64,000 nt of DNA from Pleurodeles waltl (lineage: Eukaryota; Chordata; Amphibia; Caudata; Salamandridae): assembly GCF_031143425.1 (NCBI RefSeq), contig NC_090448.1, forward strand, positions 529,374,313-529,438,312, given 5' to 3'. Each line of letters opens with the position of its first letter. Positions within the stretch are counted from its first letter, which is position 1. Positions 23,512 through 33,797 of the stretch are shown here, in pieces. The notes beneath the pieces were generated by a model. That model did not search any database and was not told the origin of the DNA. It was given only the letters and a program-made list of their open reading frames with translations. The translations under genes and the position numbers were made by a program.

Positions 23512-23970
23512 TAAATGTTAAAGCTGAATTGTGCCTTGTGCTCACTTCAAATATGTCCTACTATCACATCAAGCAACACTGAGACTAAAAGGAACTCCTT
23601 GTGTGCGGATATGCACCTATTGAAGAGCACAATGCACTCAAGTGACGTTTACCAGAGGCTGAAGTAGGCTGATCCACTGCCAAATGCTCTATGCTGTAGT
23701 GGGCAGAAGCAAAATGAGAATGACACAACCGAGCAATGGGTAACAATACGTGGCTAAAAGCCCCTCCAAGTAACTATATTATACGCATTATTTTAGTGAT
23801 ATAAAAATGACTTGGCCAATGCCAAACCTAAGAAAGAATTGAATTGTGTTACAACTCACAGAAATAACATAACATTCAGTATGGCTATTTTATTATTAGT
23901 GTGAGGGCATTGCAAGAGGAATGTGGGCGCTTGAATATCCGCTGAGATTGAGTAATTGTCTAAAAACTAT
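23512..23970. repeat. Spacer between Harbinger copies, with dispersed repeat copy 2
   Basis: About 460 bp between the two transposons. 23570-23850 aligns by eye with 15600-15850. There is no gene. Confidence 0.5.
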
Positions 23971-24298
23971 GGGGGTCATTCCAACCCTGGCGGTCGGTGA
24001 TAAAGCGGCAGCCAACCCGCCAACAGGCAGGCGGTAAAAAAAAATGAATTCTGACCCTGGCGGGAACCGCCAACACAGACCGCCACTTTAACACTCCGAC
24101 CGCCACGGCGGGACAAACAAACAGCGCGGCGGTCACCACCAACAGGCAGGCGGCAGACAACGTACCGCCCACCCTATCACAACTCACCAATCCGCCACCT
24201 TTTCCGGGGCGGGAGCACCGCCGATAAAAACACGCCGGAAACAGACTACGAACGGGAAAACGCTCACCTCTATACACTCCACGAGGACGGAGGACAGC

Positions 24299-24381
24299 AT
24301 GGAACCCGAATTGAACATCCTACCTGCTCTCGTCTACCTGCTCATCTACCACGAGTACGAACTCCGGCGCAGACGACAACG
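24299..24381 (+). CDS. Putative first exon of Harbinger copy 2 transposase
   Basis: ATG 24299 opens 27 codons (MEPELNILPALVYLL, then a run ending ELRRRRQR) and the segment ends in phase 2 at a strong donor, CG|GTGAGTACC. The transposase second exon at 30265 begins with the single G needed to finish the codon, and reading then continues in the transposase frame. Start-proximal position, donor quality and phase all agree. The product is a short hydrophobic then Arg-rich N-terminus. That this exon belongs to the transposase, and not to a separate short transcript, is inference. Copy 1 lacks it. Confidence 0.6.
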
Positions 24382-24880
24382 GTGAGTACCGCACCTACGA
24401 CACAGGGGAGGGGGGAGGAGGAAGGGTTACGGGCACACACATACGCAATACACCCACCCCCCAACTATCTACACACCAATGCAGAGCACCAAGTCAAAGT
24501 GACACCACCCAAACCCCCCGGAATAATGAAAAGATATAATTAAAGTGAGAAACTAAATTTATGCATAAAATAGGTTCATTGAAGTCATGGTAAAATAGGA
24601 AAATGAATTTTAAAAAATCAAGTTAAAACATTGCGTAACCGATAAATAGAGGCAATAAGTCCTGCACAGTCACTGAAATTTCAACTGTCCGTGGGCCAAA
24701 GTGTATCAACACATGGGCAAAGCCCACACAGGAGACCTGAGCCCGTTGGAGAGAACACTGCAGGGGCATCAGATGATAAAACTACAGGCACCTCAGGGGG
24801 AAGGGAAGGGTGGGCACCACAGCCACATGAGTCCACGACACCAGATCCACGAAGGGTCCACCATGCCCGCTGTGCCATCC

Positions 24881-25104
24881 TGGGGAGTGCAAAGCCACAG
24901 TCTCTCAAGTCTCTACAGTGGGTGGCTTGCCCACTGCCATATCCTGGGCAGTGCAAAGCCACAGTCTCTCAAGTCTCTACAGTGGGTGGCTTGCCCACTG
25001 CCATATCCTGGGCAGTGCAAAGCCACAGTCCCTCAAGTCTCTACAGTGGGTGGCTTGCCCACTGCCATATCCTGGGGAGTGCAAAGCCACAGTCTGTCAA
25101 GTGG
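24881..25104. repeat. 64-bp tandem repeat, 3.5 copies
   Basis: Units start at 24881, 24945, 25009 and 25073 (partial), each opening TGGG(C/G)AGTGCAAAGCCACAG and containing CTCTACAGTGGGTGGC. Copies differ by only a few bases, so the array is recent. It lies in the long transposase intron. Confidence 0.92.
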
Positions 25105-25189
25105 ATAACAGTCTCCACAGGCAATGGAGGAGGCAGGGTGGCCCGAGTGCAGCGTGAACAGTAGCTCAACACAGAACCGGCACTGTCAT

Positions 25190-26500
25190 TGGGCCAGCGG
25201 TGCTTGAGACGGCGGGGCCCAGCGGAGCGGTGCTTGCAGGAAGGGCCCAGCGGAGCGGTGCTTGACAGGAAGGGCCTGGCGGAGCGGTGCTTGACAGGAA
25301 GGGCCCAGCGGAGCGGTGCTTGACAGGAAGGGCCCAGCGGAGCGGTGCTTGAGACGGCGGGGCCCAGCGGAGCGGTGCTTGAAGGGAAGGGCCCAGCGGA
25401 GCGGTGCTTGACAGGAAGGGCCCAGCGGATCGGTGCTTGACAGGAAGGGCCCAGCGGAGCGGTGCTTGAGACGGCAGGGCCCAGCGGAGCGGTGCTTGAC
25501 AGGAAGGGCCCAGCGGAGCGGTGCTTGACAGGAAGGGCCCAGCGGAGCGGTGCTTGAGACGGCGGGGCCCAGCGGAGCGGTGCTTGACAGGAAGGGCCCA
25601 GCGGAGCGGTGCTTGACAGGAAGGGCCCAGCGGAGCGGTGCTTGAGACGGCGGGGCCCAGCGGAGCGGTGCTTGACATGAAGGGCCCAGCGGAGCGGTGC
25701 TTGAGACGGCGGGGCCCAGCGGAGCGGTGCTTGACAGGAAGGGCCCAGCGGAGCAGTGCTTGACAGGAAGGGCCCAGCGGAGCGGTGCTTGACAGGAAGG
25801 GCCCAGCGGAGCGGTGCTTGAGACGGCAGGGCCCAGCGGAGCGGTGCTTGACAGGAAGGGCCCAGCGGAGCGGTGCTTGACAGGAAGGGCCCAGCGGAGC
25901 GGTGCTTGACAGGAAGGGCCCAGCGGAGCGGTGCTTGAGACGGCAGGGCCCAGCGGAGCGGTGCTTGACAGGAAGGGCCCAGCGGAGCGGTGCTTGACAG
26001 GAAGGGCCCAGCGGAGCGGTGCTTGAGACGGCGGAGCCCAGCGGAGCCCAGCGGAGCGGTGCTTGAGACGGCGGGGCCCAGAGGAGCGGTGCTTGACAGG
26101 AAGGGCCCAGCGGAGCGGTGCTTGAGACGGCGGGGCCCAGCGGAGCGGTGCTTGACAGGAAGGGCCCAGCGGAGCGGTGCTTGACAGGAAGGGCCCAGCG
26201 GAGCGGTGCTTGACAGGAAGGGCCCAGCGGAGCAGTGCTTGAGACGGCGGGGCCCAGCGGAGCGGTGCTTGACAGGAAGGGCCCAGCGGAGCGGTGCTTG
26301 ACAGGAAGGGCCCAGCGGAGCGGTGCTTGAGACGGCGGGGCCCAGCGGAGCGGTGCTTGACAGGAAGGGCCCGGCGGAGCGGTGCTTGACAGGAAGGGCC
26401 CAGCGGAGCGGTGCTTGAGACAGTGGGGCCCAGCGGAGCGGTGCTTGACAGGAAGGGCCCGGCGGAGCGGTGCTTGACAGGAAGGGCCCAGCGGAGCGGT
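25190..26500. repeat. Minisatellite block 1: 29- and 30-bp units
   Basis: About 44 units of GCGGAGCGGTGCTTGA plus either CAGGAAGGGCCCA (29-bp type) or GACGGCGGGGCCCA (30-bp type). The two types are interspersed and show a loose higher-order pattern, with a 30-bp unit after every two or three 29-bp units. Variation between units is very low. The mixed unit length shifts frame constantly, so the long minus-strand open frame through it is compositional. Confidence 0.93.
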
Positions 26501-27225
26501 GCCTGTCTTGGCGGGGCCCTGTTCAGCGGTGCCTTTCTGGACGGCGGGGCCCTGTTCAGCGGTGCCTTTCTGCACGGCGGGGCCCTGTTCAGCGGTGCCT
26601 TTCTGGACGGCGGGACCCTGTTCAGCGGTGCCTTTCTGCACGGCGGGGCCCTCTTCAGCGGTGCCTTTCTGGACGGCGGGGCCCTGTTCAGCGGTGCCTT
26701 TCTGCACAGCGGGGCCCTCTTCAGCGGTGCCTTTCTGCACGGCGGGGCCCTCTTCAGCGGTGCCTTTCTGCACGGCGGGGCCCTCTTCAGCGGTGCCTTT
26801 CTGCACGGCGGGGCCCTCTTCAGCGGTGCCTTTCTGGACGGCGGGGCCCTGTTCAGCGGTGCCTTTCTGCACGGCGGGGCCCTCTTCAGCGGTGCCTTTC
26901 TGGACGGCGGGGCCCTGTTCAGCGGTGCCTTTCTGCACGGCGGGGCCCTCTTCAGCGGTGCCTTTCTGCACGGCGGGGCCCTCTTTAGCGGTGCCTTTCT
27001 GGACGGCGGGGCCCTGTTCAGCGGTGCCTTTCTGCACGGCGGGGCCCTCTTCAGCGGTGCCTTTCTGGACGGCGGGGCCCTCTTCAGCGGTGCCTTTCTG
27101 CACGGCGGGGCCCTGTTCAGCGGTGCCTTTCTGGACGGCGGGGCCCTCTTCAGCGGTGCCTTTCTGGACGGCGGGGCCCTGTTCAGCGGTGCCTTTCTGC
27201 ACGGTGGGGCCCTCTTCAGCGGTGC
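26500..27225. repeat. Minisatellite block 2: 33-bp units
   Basis: About 21-22 units of GCGGGGCCCTSTTCAGCGGT followed by GCCTTTCTGSACG, where the two S positions (G or C) define sub-types that often alternate. The unit is a multiple of three, so all frames stay open on both strands. The core CAGCGGTGC is shared with block 1. The switch between blocks is abrupt, near 26500, with one hybrid unit. Confidence 0.93.
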
Positions 27226-27270
27226 TTGTCCTGTAATTCAAGGGAGTCAGACCTGGCCAGGACTCCCTGC

Positions 27271-29801
27271 TCAGTCGCCCTCCGACCGTGCAGTTGCTGG
27301 ACCCTTCGGTGACGGTGTCCTGGGCCCTTGGGTGTCCTCCCTCACACCCGGGATGGGGCTCCTGCTGGCTGACTTCTCCGCCCTGCTGCCCTTGCCCTCC
27401 TTCGATGTGGCTCTCTGGGCCTTGCCTCCCCTGGATGTTGTGGCAGGTGAAGTGGCAGAACTTTGGTCCTTGGGGGCAGCCGTGTCAGTCTTCTCACGGC
27501 GGCCCCTTACTTTACGGGTCCTCTTTCCAGGGGGGGGGCTGGCTGTCCCCTTGCTGCTGACCGATGTATCACTGCTGGCAAAGGGGGGACTCCAAAATCC
27601 ATGCACTATGGTGACACTTGAAGCCGGGCTGGTGGTGGCTGAGGTGCTCTTGGGACTCTTAGCAGATGGAGGGGGTGGGTCAGGTGAGGGAAAGAGGTCA
27701 AGATTGGAGAGGTAAACTTTTTTAGGACCAAGGTAAAGGGTAGGTGTAGTGGTTATGGGAGTGGAGGAAGAGGAGGTGGTTGTAGGAGAGTCAGGTGTGC
27801 TGTCCTTGGGTGAAGGTGCATGGGCTGGAGGCTGTTGTGAGGTGGTTGGCTGTTGGGTGGGTGGCTGCCTGCGTCTGTGTGTCTTGGAAGAGGGGGTGAC
27901 AGACACAGTGGGAGAGGACACAGGGGACGTGTAAATGGCAGTGGGGGTGGTGACTGCACGTGTGCGGACTGTACTGGAGGGTGTGCTGGTGATGGAAGTA
28001 CTGGCTGTTGGTGGTGTGCATGCAGGTGTGAGTGGAGACTTCACAGGGAGGGAGGAGGGAGACGAGGAGGTGGGGGACACAGAGGTGGTAGTGGCTGTTG
28101 GCATGTCTGCATCTGGGTGTTGCTTGGGTGAATGTTTGTGTGATCTGTGGTGCTTATGTCTGGATGAGCTGCCCTTGGGTGTTGAGGTGTGTGCAGGCTG
28201 GTCTGATGGTGTGGATGGGATAGGCTGAGGAACAGGAGACAGAGACAGGGTGGAGGCAGTTAGAAGAGGGAGGCTGGAAACAGGGACAATGGCTGCCGTC
28301 AGTGCTGAGGCCAGAGAATTGAACGATCGTTGATGGGCAGCCTGACCCGAATGAATGCCCTCCAGGTATGCATTGCTATGATGCACCTCCCTCTCTACCC
28401 CCTGGATGGCATTCAAAAGGGTAGACTGCCCAACAATGATGGTCTGTAGGAGGTCAATGACCTCCTCACTGAGGGCAGCAGGGGTAACAGGGGCAGGGCC
28501 TGAGGTGCCTGGGGCGAAGGAGATGCCCGCCTTCTTGGGCGAGCGGGCACGGAGCGAAGGCTGAGGGGCTGCTGGGAGGGCGGAGCTGGTGCGCTGGGTG
28601 GCGGCTGTACCTGTAGAGGCGGGGGGCACGGATGTTGCCGCCACCGCTAGGGAGCTCCCATCCGAGGACGTGTCGGTGTCGCTGGTGTCACCATGGGTCC
28701 CTGTTGTGAAGCTCCCTTCGCCCTCCGTATCACTGGTGGCCTCGGTGTCTGTGCCATGGCCCACCGGGGCCTTGTGAGTTGCAGCTCCCTCGTGCTCCGG
28801 TGCCAATTCTCCTCCGCCTGATGATGCTAATGCACACATGCACAAGAAGATAAAGAAAAAGGGTGGGGGGAGAAATAAAATCAGGTTGAGTGCATGCATT
28901 GTCAACACCGTTGGCGGAGAGGACAGACACAAGAGCCTCATGCACTAAGCCGCGCAATCGGGGTACACTACTCAGTACTTGTGACTAGGCCAACAGGTCT
29001 AGGGACAACAAACGCGCACATGGGTGATGCAGGACCATGGATAGCTGTACTTGTCACCCTACAGAGGTGGGGTGCGGGGGCACAGGGACATGGCTAAAGG
29101 AGAGGACTACACTACAGAAAGCGCCCTGGCCTAATGTCACCCACAGCCCTCCTCCCCCACCCAGGCACCTCCACTGCGCGTAAAGATAGCTGAATGTGCT
29201 GGTACTCACCCCCTTGTGTCTGCTGTGATGTCCTCACGCGCCCATCCAAATCGGGGTAGGCCACCGCCAGGATCCGGGACATCAGGGGGGTCAGGGTACG
29301 ACTGGCACCCCTCCTAGGTTGGGAGGCCATCCCCAGCAGTGACTCGGCGGTCTTCCTGGTCCCGCGGCGGATGTCCTCCCACCTCTTGCGGCAGTGGGTG
29401 CCCCGTCTGTTGTGGACCCCCAGGGTCCGGACTTCCTTGGCGATGGCACGCCAAATGTCAACTTTCTGATGGGCGCTGACCTATTTGACATGTACAGGGT
29501 GGAATTGGAAATATCATCATTTTTCCGCATGTTAGATGTGATTGGCCCCCCCTCCCCAACCTTGCCATGTGGCACATGCTTGCATCTGTCGTGCCTTGCA
29601 CTCGTCATTCTCTCCCCACCCCACCATCTTATATCCACCCCACTCAACACAGGCATAGCCCATTCAACGTGCACACAGTGTACTTACCTGTTGGTCTGGA
29701 GGACCGTAGAGTAGCGCATACTGGGGCAGGACCCCATCCACAAGTTTCTCCAACTCTTCTGTAGTGAAGGCAGGGGCCCTTTCCCCAGTCGCAGCAGCCA
29801 T
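27271..29801 (-). CDS. Harbinger copy 2 gene A: SANT/Myb-like protein with PST-rich tail (3 exons)
   Basis: Exon 1 is 29801-29688 (114 nt, 38 codons, donor CAG|GTAAGTA). Exon 2 is 29480-29210 (271 nt, acceptor AAATAG, donor GG|GTGAGTACC). Exon 3 is 28817-27271 (1547 nt, acceptor CATCATCAG). Phases 0 and 1 join exactly, giving 1932 nt or 643 residues. Residues 12-80 form a SANT/Myb-like domain with FTTEELEKLV, an IWRAIAKEV helix and THCRKRWEDI. The rest is Pro/Ser/Thr-rich low complexity with an SLTPACTP-type region and a YLSNLDLFPS motif. It likely binds DNA as a transposon accessory factor. I do not recognise a named family for the tail. It lies wholly inside the transposase intron on the opposite strand. 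Confidence 0.75.
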
Positions 29802-30264
29802 TGTCTCTTCCAGACCGAGTTCACAGCAGCACTTGCAGTATAGGTCCTCTCCTGTGGATGATCAGGTCTCGAGTGATTAATCAGATAGAAAATGGCGGTC
29901 ACGCCCGCAGCGGTGCGTACCACCGCGGTGCGTACCGCGACCGCCGGCGCACCTAGTCATTGGCTCGTGAAACCCATAGGGTTCAATGTTAACCAATGCG
30001 GCTTGGCACCGCGGTCTTCAACCGCCTACCGCCACGGTGTGCCACGCCAGCGCATTGACCTCACATCCCACTGTCACACTTCTCAGGTCAGGCAGCTGCC
30101 ATTTCAAGGGCCCACATGGCTTAATTTCTACTGCGTCACACAGGCCTAGGCCTTGCATTGCCACTCATACAAGCCATTCAATGCATAGCGATTCGTGTAC
30201 TGTGCAAGCTGTAGTTACGTACCTGTGGGTTGCTTGACTCTGTACTCCATGTTGTCCTTCCTAG
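29802..30264. promoter_or_regulatory. Gap between gene A start and transposase exon 2
   Basis: A 463-bp region holds the presumed gene A promoter (minus) and ends at the transposase exon 2 acceptor TTGTCCTTCCTAG (plus). It contains CCAAT (29991-29995) and GC-rich words such as GCGTACCGCGACCGCC. The matching region in copy 1 is 19405-19827. Confidence 0.4.
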
Positions 30265-31300
30265 GCACCGTCCGCTGGGACTTGCGAGGAGAAGGAGGAA
30301 TCCTCCCGTGTACCGACCGCTGGTGGACCTGTCGACAATGGAGGAACGTCATATAATACTTCGATACAGACTTGACCGAGCCACTATTCAGGAACTGTGT
30401 GCCCAGCTGGAGCCAGCACTGATGTCCCCCATCCGCCAACCCACAGGAATTCCCCCTCTGGTGCAGGTTCTGTCAGTCCTCCATTTTTTGGCAAGTGGGT
30501 CTTTTCAGACAACAGTGGCCATGTCATCAGGGATGTCTCAGCCTATGTTTTCTAAGATTTTGTCCAGAGTGTTGTCTGCCCTGACGAAATACATGCAGAG
30601 CTACATTGTTTTCCCTGAGGAGGGTGATTTGGCCACTGTGAAGGGTGATTTCTATGCCCTTGGACATATCCCCAACATCATTGGTGCCATTGATGGGACC
30701 CATGTGGCCTTAGTACCCCCAAAAGACGATGAGCAGGTGTACAGAAACCGGAAAAATTACCATTCTATGAATGTGCAGGTGGTCTGTTTGGCTGACCAGT
30801 ACATCTCCCATGTAAATGCCAAGTTCCCTGGGTCAGTGCATGACGCGCATGTTATGCGAAATAGCAGCATCCCCTATGTGATGGAACAGCTACAGAGACA
30901 ACGTGTGTGGCTAATAGGTGACTCTGGTTACCCCAACCTGCCTTGGCTACTGACCCCAGTGAGGAATCCCCGGACCAGGGCAGAGGAACAGTACAATGAG
31001 GCCCATGGGCGATATAGGAGGATCATAGAAAGGACCTTCGGCCTCCTGAAGGCCAGGTTTAGGTGCCTGCATATGACAGGTGGATCCCTAATGTACTCAC
31101 CAATGAAGGTGTGCCAGATCATCGTGGCCTGCTGAATGCTTCACAATCTTGCATTGCGACGCCAGGTGCCTTTCCTGCAGGAGGATGGTCCAGATGGTGG
31201 TGTTGTAGCAGCTGTGGAGCCTGTGGAGAGTGAAGAGGAGGAAGACGACGGGGACGACACGGACAACAGGGACACAGTTATACAACAGTATTTTCAGTAG
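30265..31300 (+). pseudogene. Harbinger copy 2 DDE transposase, exon 2, one nonsense codon
   Basis: This is a HARBI1-like (DDE_Tnp_4) transposase that would cut and paste the element. With the proposed first exon it totals 1119 nt (372 residues). Motifs in order are LVDLSTMEERH, FLASGSFQTTVAM, HIPNIIGAIDGTH (catalytic Asp at 30692), NYHSMNVQVVCL and GDSGYP (Asp at 30920). They continue with RIIERTFGLLKARFRCL (Glu at 31028) and IIVAC. The D-E spacing is 35 residues, as in DDE enzymes. A TGA at 31133-31135 (TGT Cys in copy 1) truncates it. The frame then stays open through MLHNLALRRQVPF and an acidic tail to TAG 31298. All three catalytic residues lie before the stop, so only about 54 residues are lost. 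Confidence 0.9.
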
Positions 31301-31829
31301 CACACAGGTAAGAATCTCCCACGCCATTTTACATTTACTTTAGGCCTCCTGCATCTCTACTTTCTGTGTTTCCCCCCAGTTCCTTTCAACTGAATTGTGA
31401 CTTTCCCTTCCCTTTTCAGAGCTGTATGACCCACTGCGTGACTTCTGCTTTGTTTGCCCATGGAGTAAAGCACATTGACATTGGTATGTTGTCATCACAA
31501 TGTAACTGAACATTTTTGAACCGTTATGTGTAATACATTTGTTAAGAATACAAGCAGACTCCTGAGTGTTTTAAGTGCAATTAGTGATTTATTTAAAGTG
31601 CTACATATAGGTCCATGATAGTAAAACGGTGATGGGTGGAGGTGGAGTAATGTCCATGGCAGAGTCCAGTTCTCAGTCGCACAGGTGCATTGTCCATATG
31701 CCTGTGGAAGGATGGAGCAGGGGCAGTTCAAGGTTGGACAGGGTGACAATGTGGGACAGTGGAATGACATCAGGGGGTATCTTATGCTGGCGGGGGTCTT
31801 GGCATCCTACTCTGTCTTCCTTTGTGATC
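31301..31829. other. Convergent 3' ends of transposase and gene B
   Basis: About 530 bp between the transposase stop (plus) and the gene B stop (minus). A GTAAGAATC donor-like site follows the transposase stop at 31307, and there is a TTTTCAG acceptor-like site at 31415-31421, so a 3' UTR intron is possible. TTTATT (31588-31593) would be an AATAAA for the minus-strand gene. Confidence 0.4.
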
Positions 31830-33287
31830 TCAGGTTCCTCTTGCGGGTGGTTGATCTTCAGCAGGAGGTGGGGTTCTGGAGGCCTGTCGTTGTGTGGGGG
31901 CCTCCTGTCCACTAGCGCCGGCGGAGGTGGTAGGCTGTTCCTGGTCCAGGCTGGTGACAGGGGCCCTTTGGGGTGCCACATGGTCCCGCAATGTGGTGAC
32001 TATTTGGTTGAAGGCCAGGACGATGTTCCTGAGCTCCTCTCTGTACCCCATGTACCGTTCCTCCTGCTGTGCCTGGATCTCCTGGAACCTGGCCAGTACC
32101 GTCGCCATCATCTCCTGGGAGTGGTGGTAAGCTCCCATGATGGTGGTGAGGGCCTCTTGGAGAGTCGGTTCCCTGGGTCTGTCCTCCCCCCCCTGTCGCA
32201 CTGCAGCCCTCCCAGTTGCCCTGTTTCCCCGGGCCTCTGTCCCCTGGACGGTGTGCCCACTATCACTGCCCCCAGGTCCCTGTTGTTGTTGGGGTGTTGG
32301 GTCAGCCTGGGTGCCCTGTAGTGGCGGACACACCACTGATTGACCTGTCCTGGAGACAGAGGCATGGGCCCGCTGGGTGGGAGCTGTGCTGATGTTCCCA
32401 GAGGGGGTTAGGTCTGCTGTGGCCTGTGTCTGTGTGTGGGGAACCGACTGTCCAGAGGTCCCCGATGGTCCGGGCTGGTCATCAGGTTCTAGGTCGACAG
32501 AGCTGCTGTCCTCACTGGGGGCCTGTTCTGGGGGTGGGATGGACAATTCTGGACCCTCCTGGCCGGTGTGTTGGCGTTCGGGCCCTGCAGGGGGAAAAGA
32601 GTATGGTTATTGCTTCTGTGTGTTCCATGGCATGCGATTTGTGGGTGCCCTTGTCCCCCAGTGCTGGCATTCCCTTGTGGGAGGAGTTGTGAGGGTGGTT
32701 TGTGGGGGGGGATGGGTATGTGCAGTGGTCATGCATAGGTGATGGGTGTCCATGGTTTGTGTTGCCATTCAGGGTTTGGTTTTGGGTTGGGTGGGTTGTG
32801 CTGGTGAGACATTGGCAGGGAGGATGTGTGCTGGGGGTTGGGGGTGAGGGTGGGGGTGTGGGTTGGCATGCTGGTGGTTGGGGGGGGAGTAGTTGAGATT
32901 AGACTTACCAGAGTCCATTCCTCCGCCTACTCCAGCGAGGCCCGCAGGATGCAGGATGTTCAAGACCTCTTGCTCCCATGCAGTGAATTCGGGAGGAGTG
33001 GGTGGTGGTCCGCCGCCAGTCTTCTGCACAGCGATGTTGTGTCTTGAGACCATTGACCGTACCTTCCCCCATAGGTCGTTCCAGCGCTTTCGGATGTCTT
33101 CCCGGTTTCTGGGATGCTGTCCCACAGCGTTGACCCTGTCGACGATCCTTTGCCATAGCTCCGCCTTCCTGGCTATTGTGGTGTGTTGCACCTGTGTGCC
33201 GAAGAGCTGGGGCTCTACCCTTATTATTTCCTCCACCATGACCCTGAGTTCTTGGTCCGAAAACCTGGGGTGTCTTTGGGGTGCCAT
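31830..33287 (-). CDS. Harbinger copy 2 gene B: NAIF1-like SANT/Myb protein (2 exons)
   Basis: Exon 1 runs from ATG 33287 to 32909 (379 nt, donor CTCTG|GTAAGTCT). Exon 2 is 32584-31830 (755 nt, acceptor CCCTGCAG). Phase 1 joins exactly, giving 1134 nt or 377 residues. Residues 5-85 carry a SANT/Myb-like domain: RHPRFSDQELRVMVEEI, then ELWQRIVDRVNAVGQ and IRKRWNDLWGKV, close to the pattern of NAIF1. The middle is Pro/Ser/Gln-rich. The C-terminal part has a predicted amphipathic helix (LARFQEIQAQQEERYMGYRE). In Harbinger elements the Myb-like protein binds the termini and brings the transposase to the nucleus (family knowledge). The exon 1 promoter lies near the right terminus, beside a CT repeat. 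Confidence 0.85.
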
Positions 33288-33416
33288 GGGGTGGTGTGGA
33301 TGAGGTGTGGGGTGGTGTTTGTGGTGATGTGAGTGGTGGTGTGTGGTGATGTGTGCGTAGATGTGGTGTGGTTGATGATGTTGGGTTCCTGTGTGTGTTG
33401 GGGTTTTCGATAGCTG

Positions 33417-33440
33417 TGCTCTCTCTCTCTCTCTCTCGCC
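33417..33440. repeat. CT dinucleotide repeat upstream of gene B
   Basis: A CTCTCTCT run of about 22 bp, 130 bp upstream of the gene B start on the minus strand (read there as GAGAGA). A shorter CTCTCTC occurs at the same place in copy 1 (near 23065), so it is an old feature and may be promoter-related. Confidence 0.6.
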
Positions 33441-33797
33441 TTCTCTCCGATTTTCTAGTAGTGGGGGTTTGTGGGTGATGTGGGTGTGTGTTTTATAGTT
33501 GCTTGGATGTGTGGGAGTGGTGTTTGTATGTGTATCAGGTGTGTGTATTTCAAATTGTCCAATGTGGCTGTGTTTTGGAGCTGTGTGTGTATTTTGAGCG
33601 CGGCGGTGTGTACCGCCAATGGAATACTGCGGTTGAAAGACCGCCGCGTGGATTCGTGGGTCGTAATGGCATGGGCGTGTTTGTGTTGGCGTGGCGGTGG
33701 AGGTTTGGTCATCTCCAGTGTTGGCGTGGCGGCGGTATGATGGCGGTCTTCTGACCGGCGGTAAGGGCCTTTTACCGCCGAGGTCAGAATGACCCCC

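Larger units (their letters stand above)
23971..33797. mobile_element. Harbinger copy 2 (9.8 kb), three-gene element
   Basis: Terminal inverted repeats are GGGGGTCATTCCAACC (from 23971) and the complement of a GGGGGTCATTCTGACC-type end (to 33797), matching at about 19 of 23 positions. The triplet TAT flanks both ends (23968-23970 and 33798-33800), a 3-bp duplication of the PIF/Harbinger kind. It encodes a spliced transposase on plus. Two spliced SANT/Myb-like genes lie on minus, one nested inside the transposase intron. About 2.4 kb of tandem repeats also lie in that intron and account for most of its greater length than copy 1. Confidence 0.88.

Noticed and set aside
24881..27225. Possible CRISPR-like array
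   Set aside because: Units are directly adjacent tandem repeats without unique spacers, and the context is a vertebrate transposon.
25166..27241. 691-codon minus-strand open frame and 434-codon plus-strand open frame
   Set aside because: They lie on tandem minisatellites and several frames on both strands are open at once. The 33-bp unit keeps any frame open. No upstream gene model joins them.
27271..28941. Reading gene A exon 3 as a stand-alone 556-codon gene from ATG 28941
   Set aside because: The N-terminal 40 codons are low quality and contain the acceptor catcatcag. Splicing to exon 2 gives a perfect phase match and a SANT domain, so the upstream part is better read as intron.
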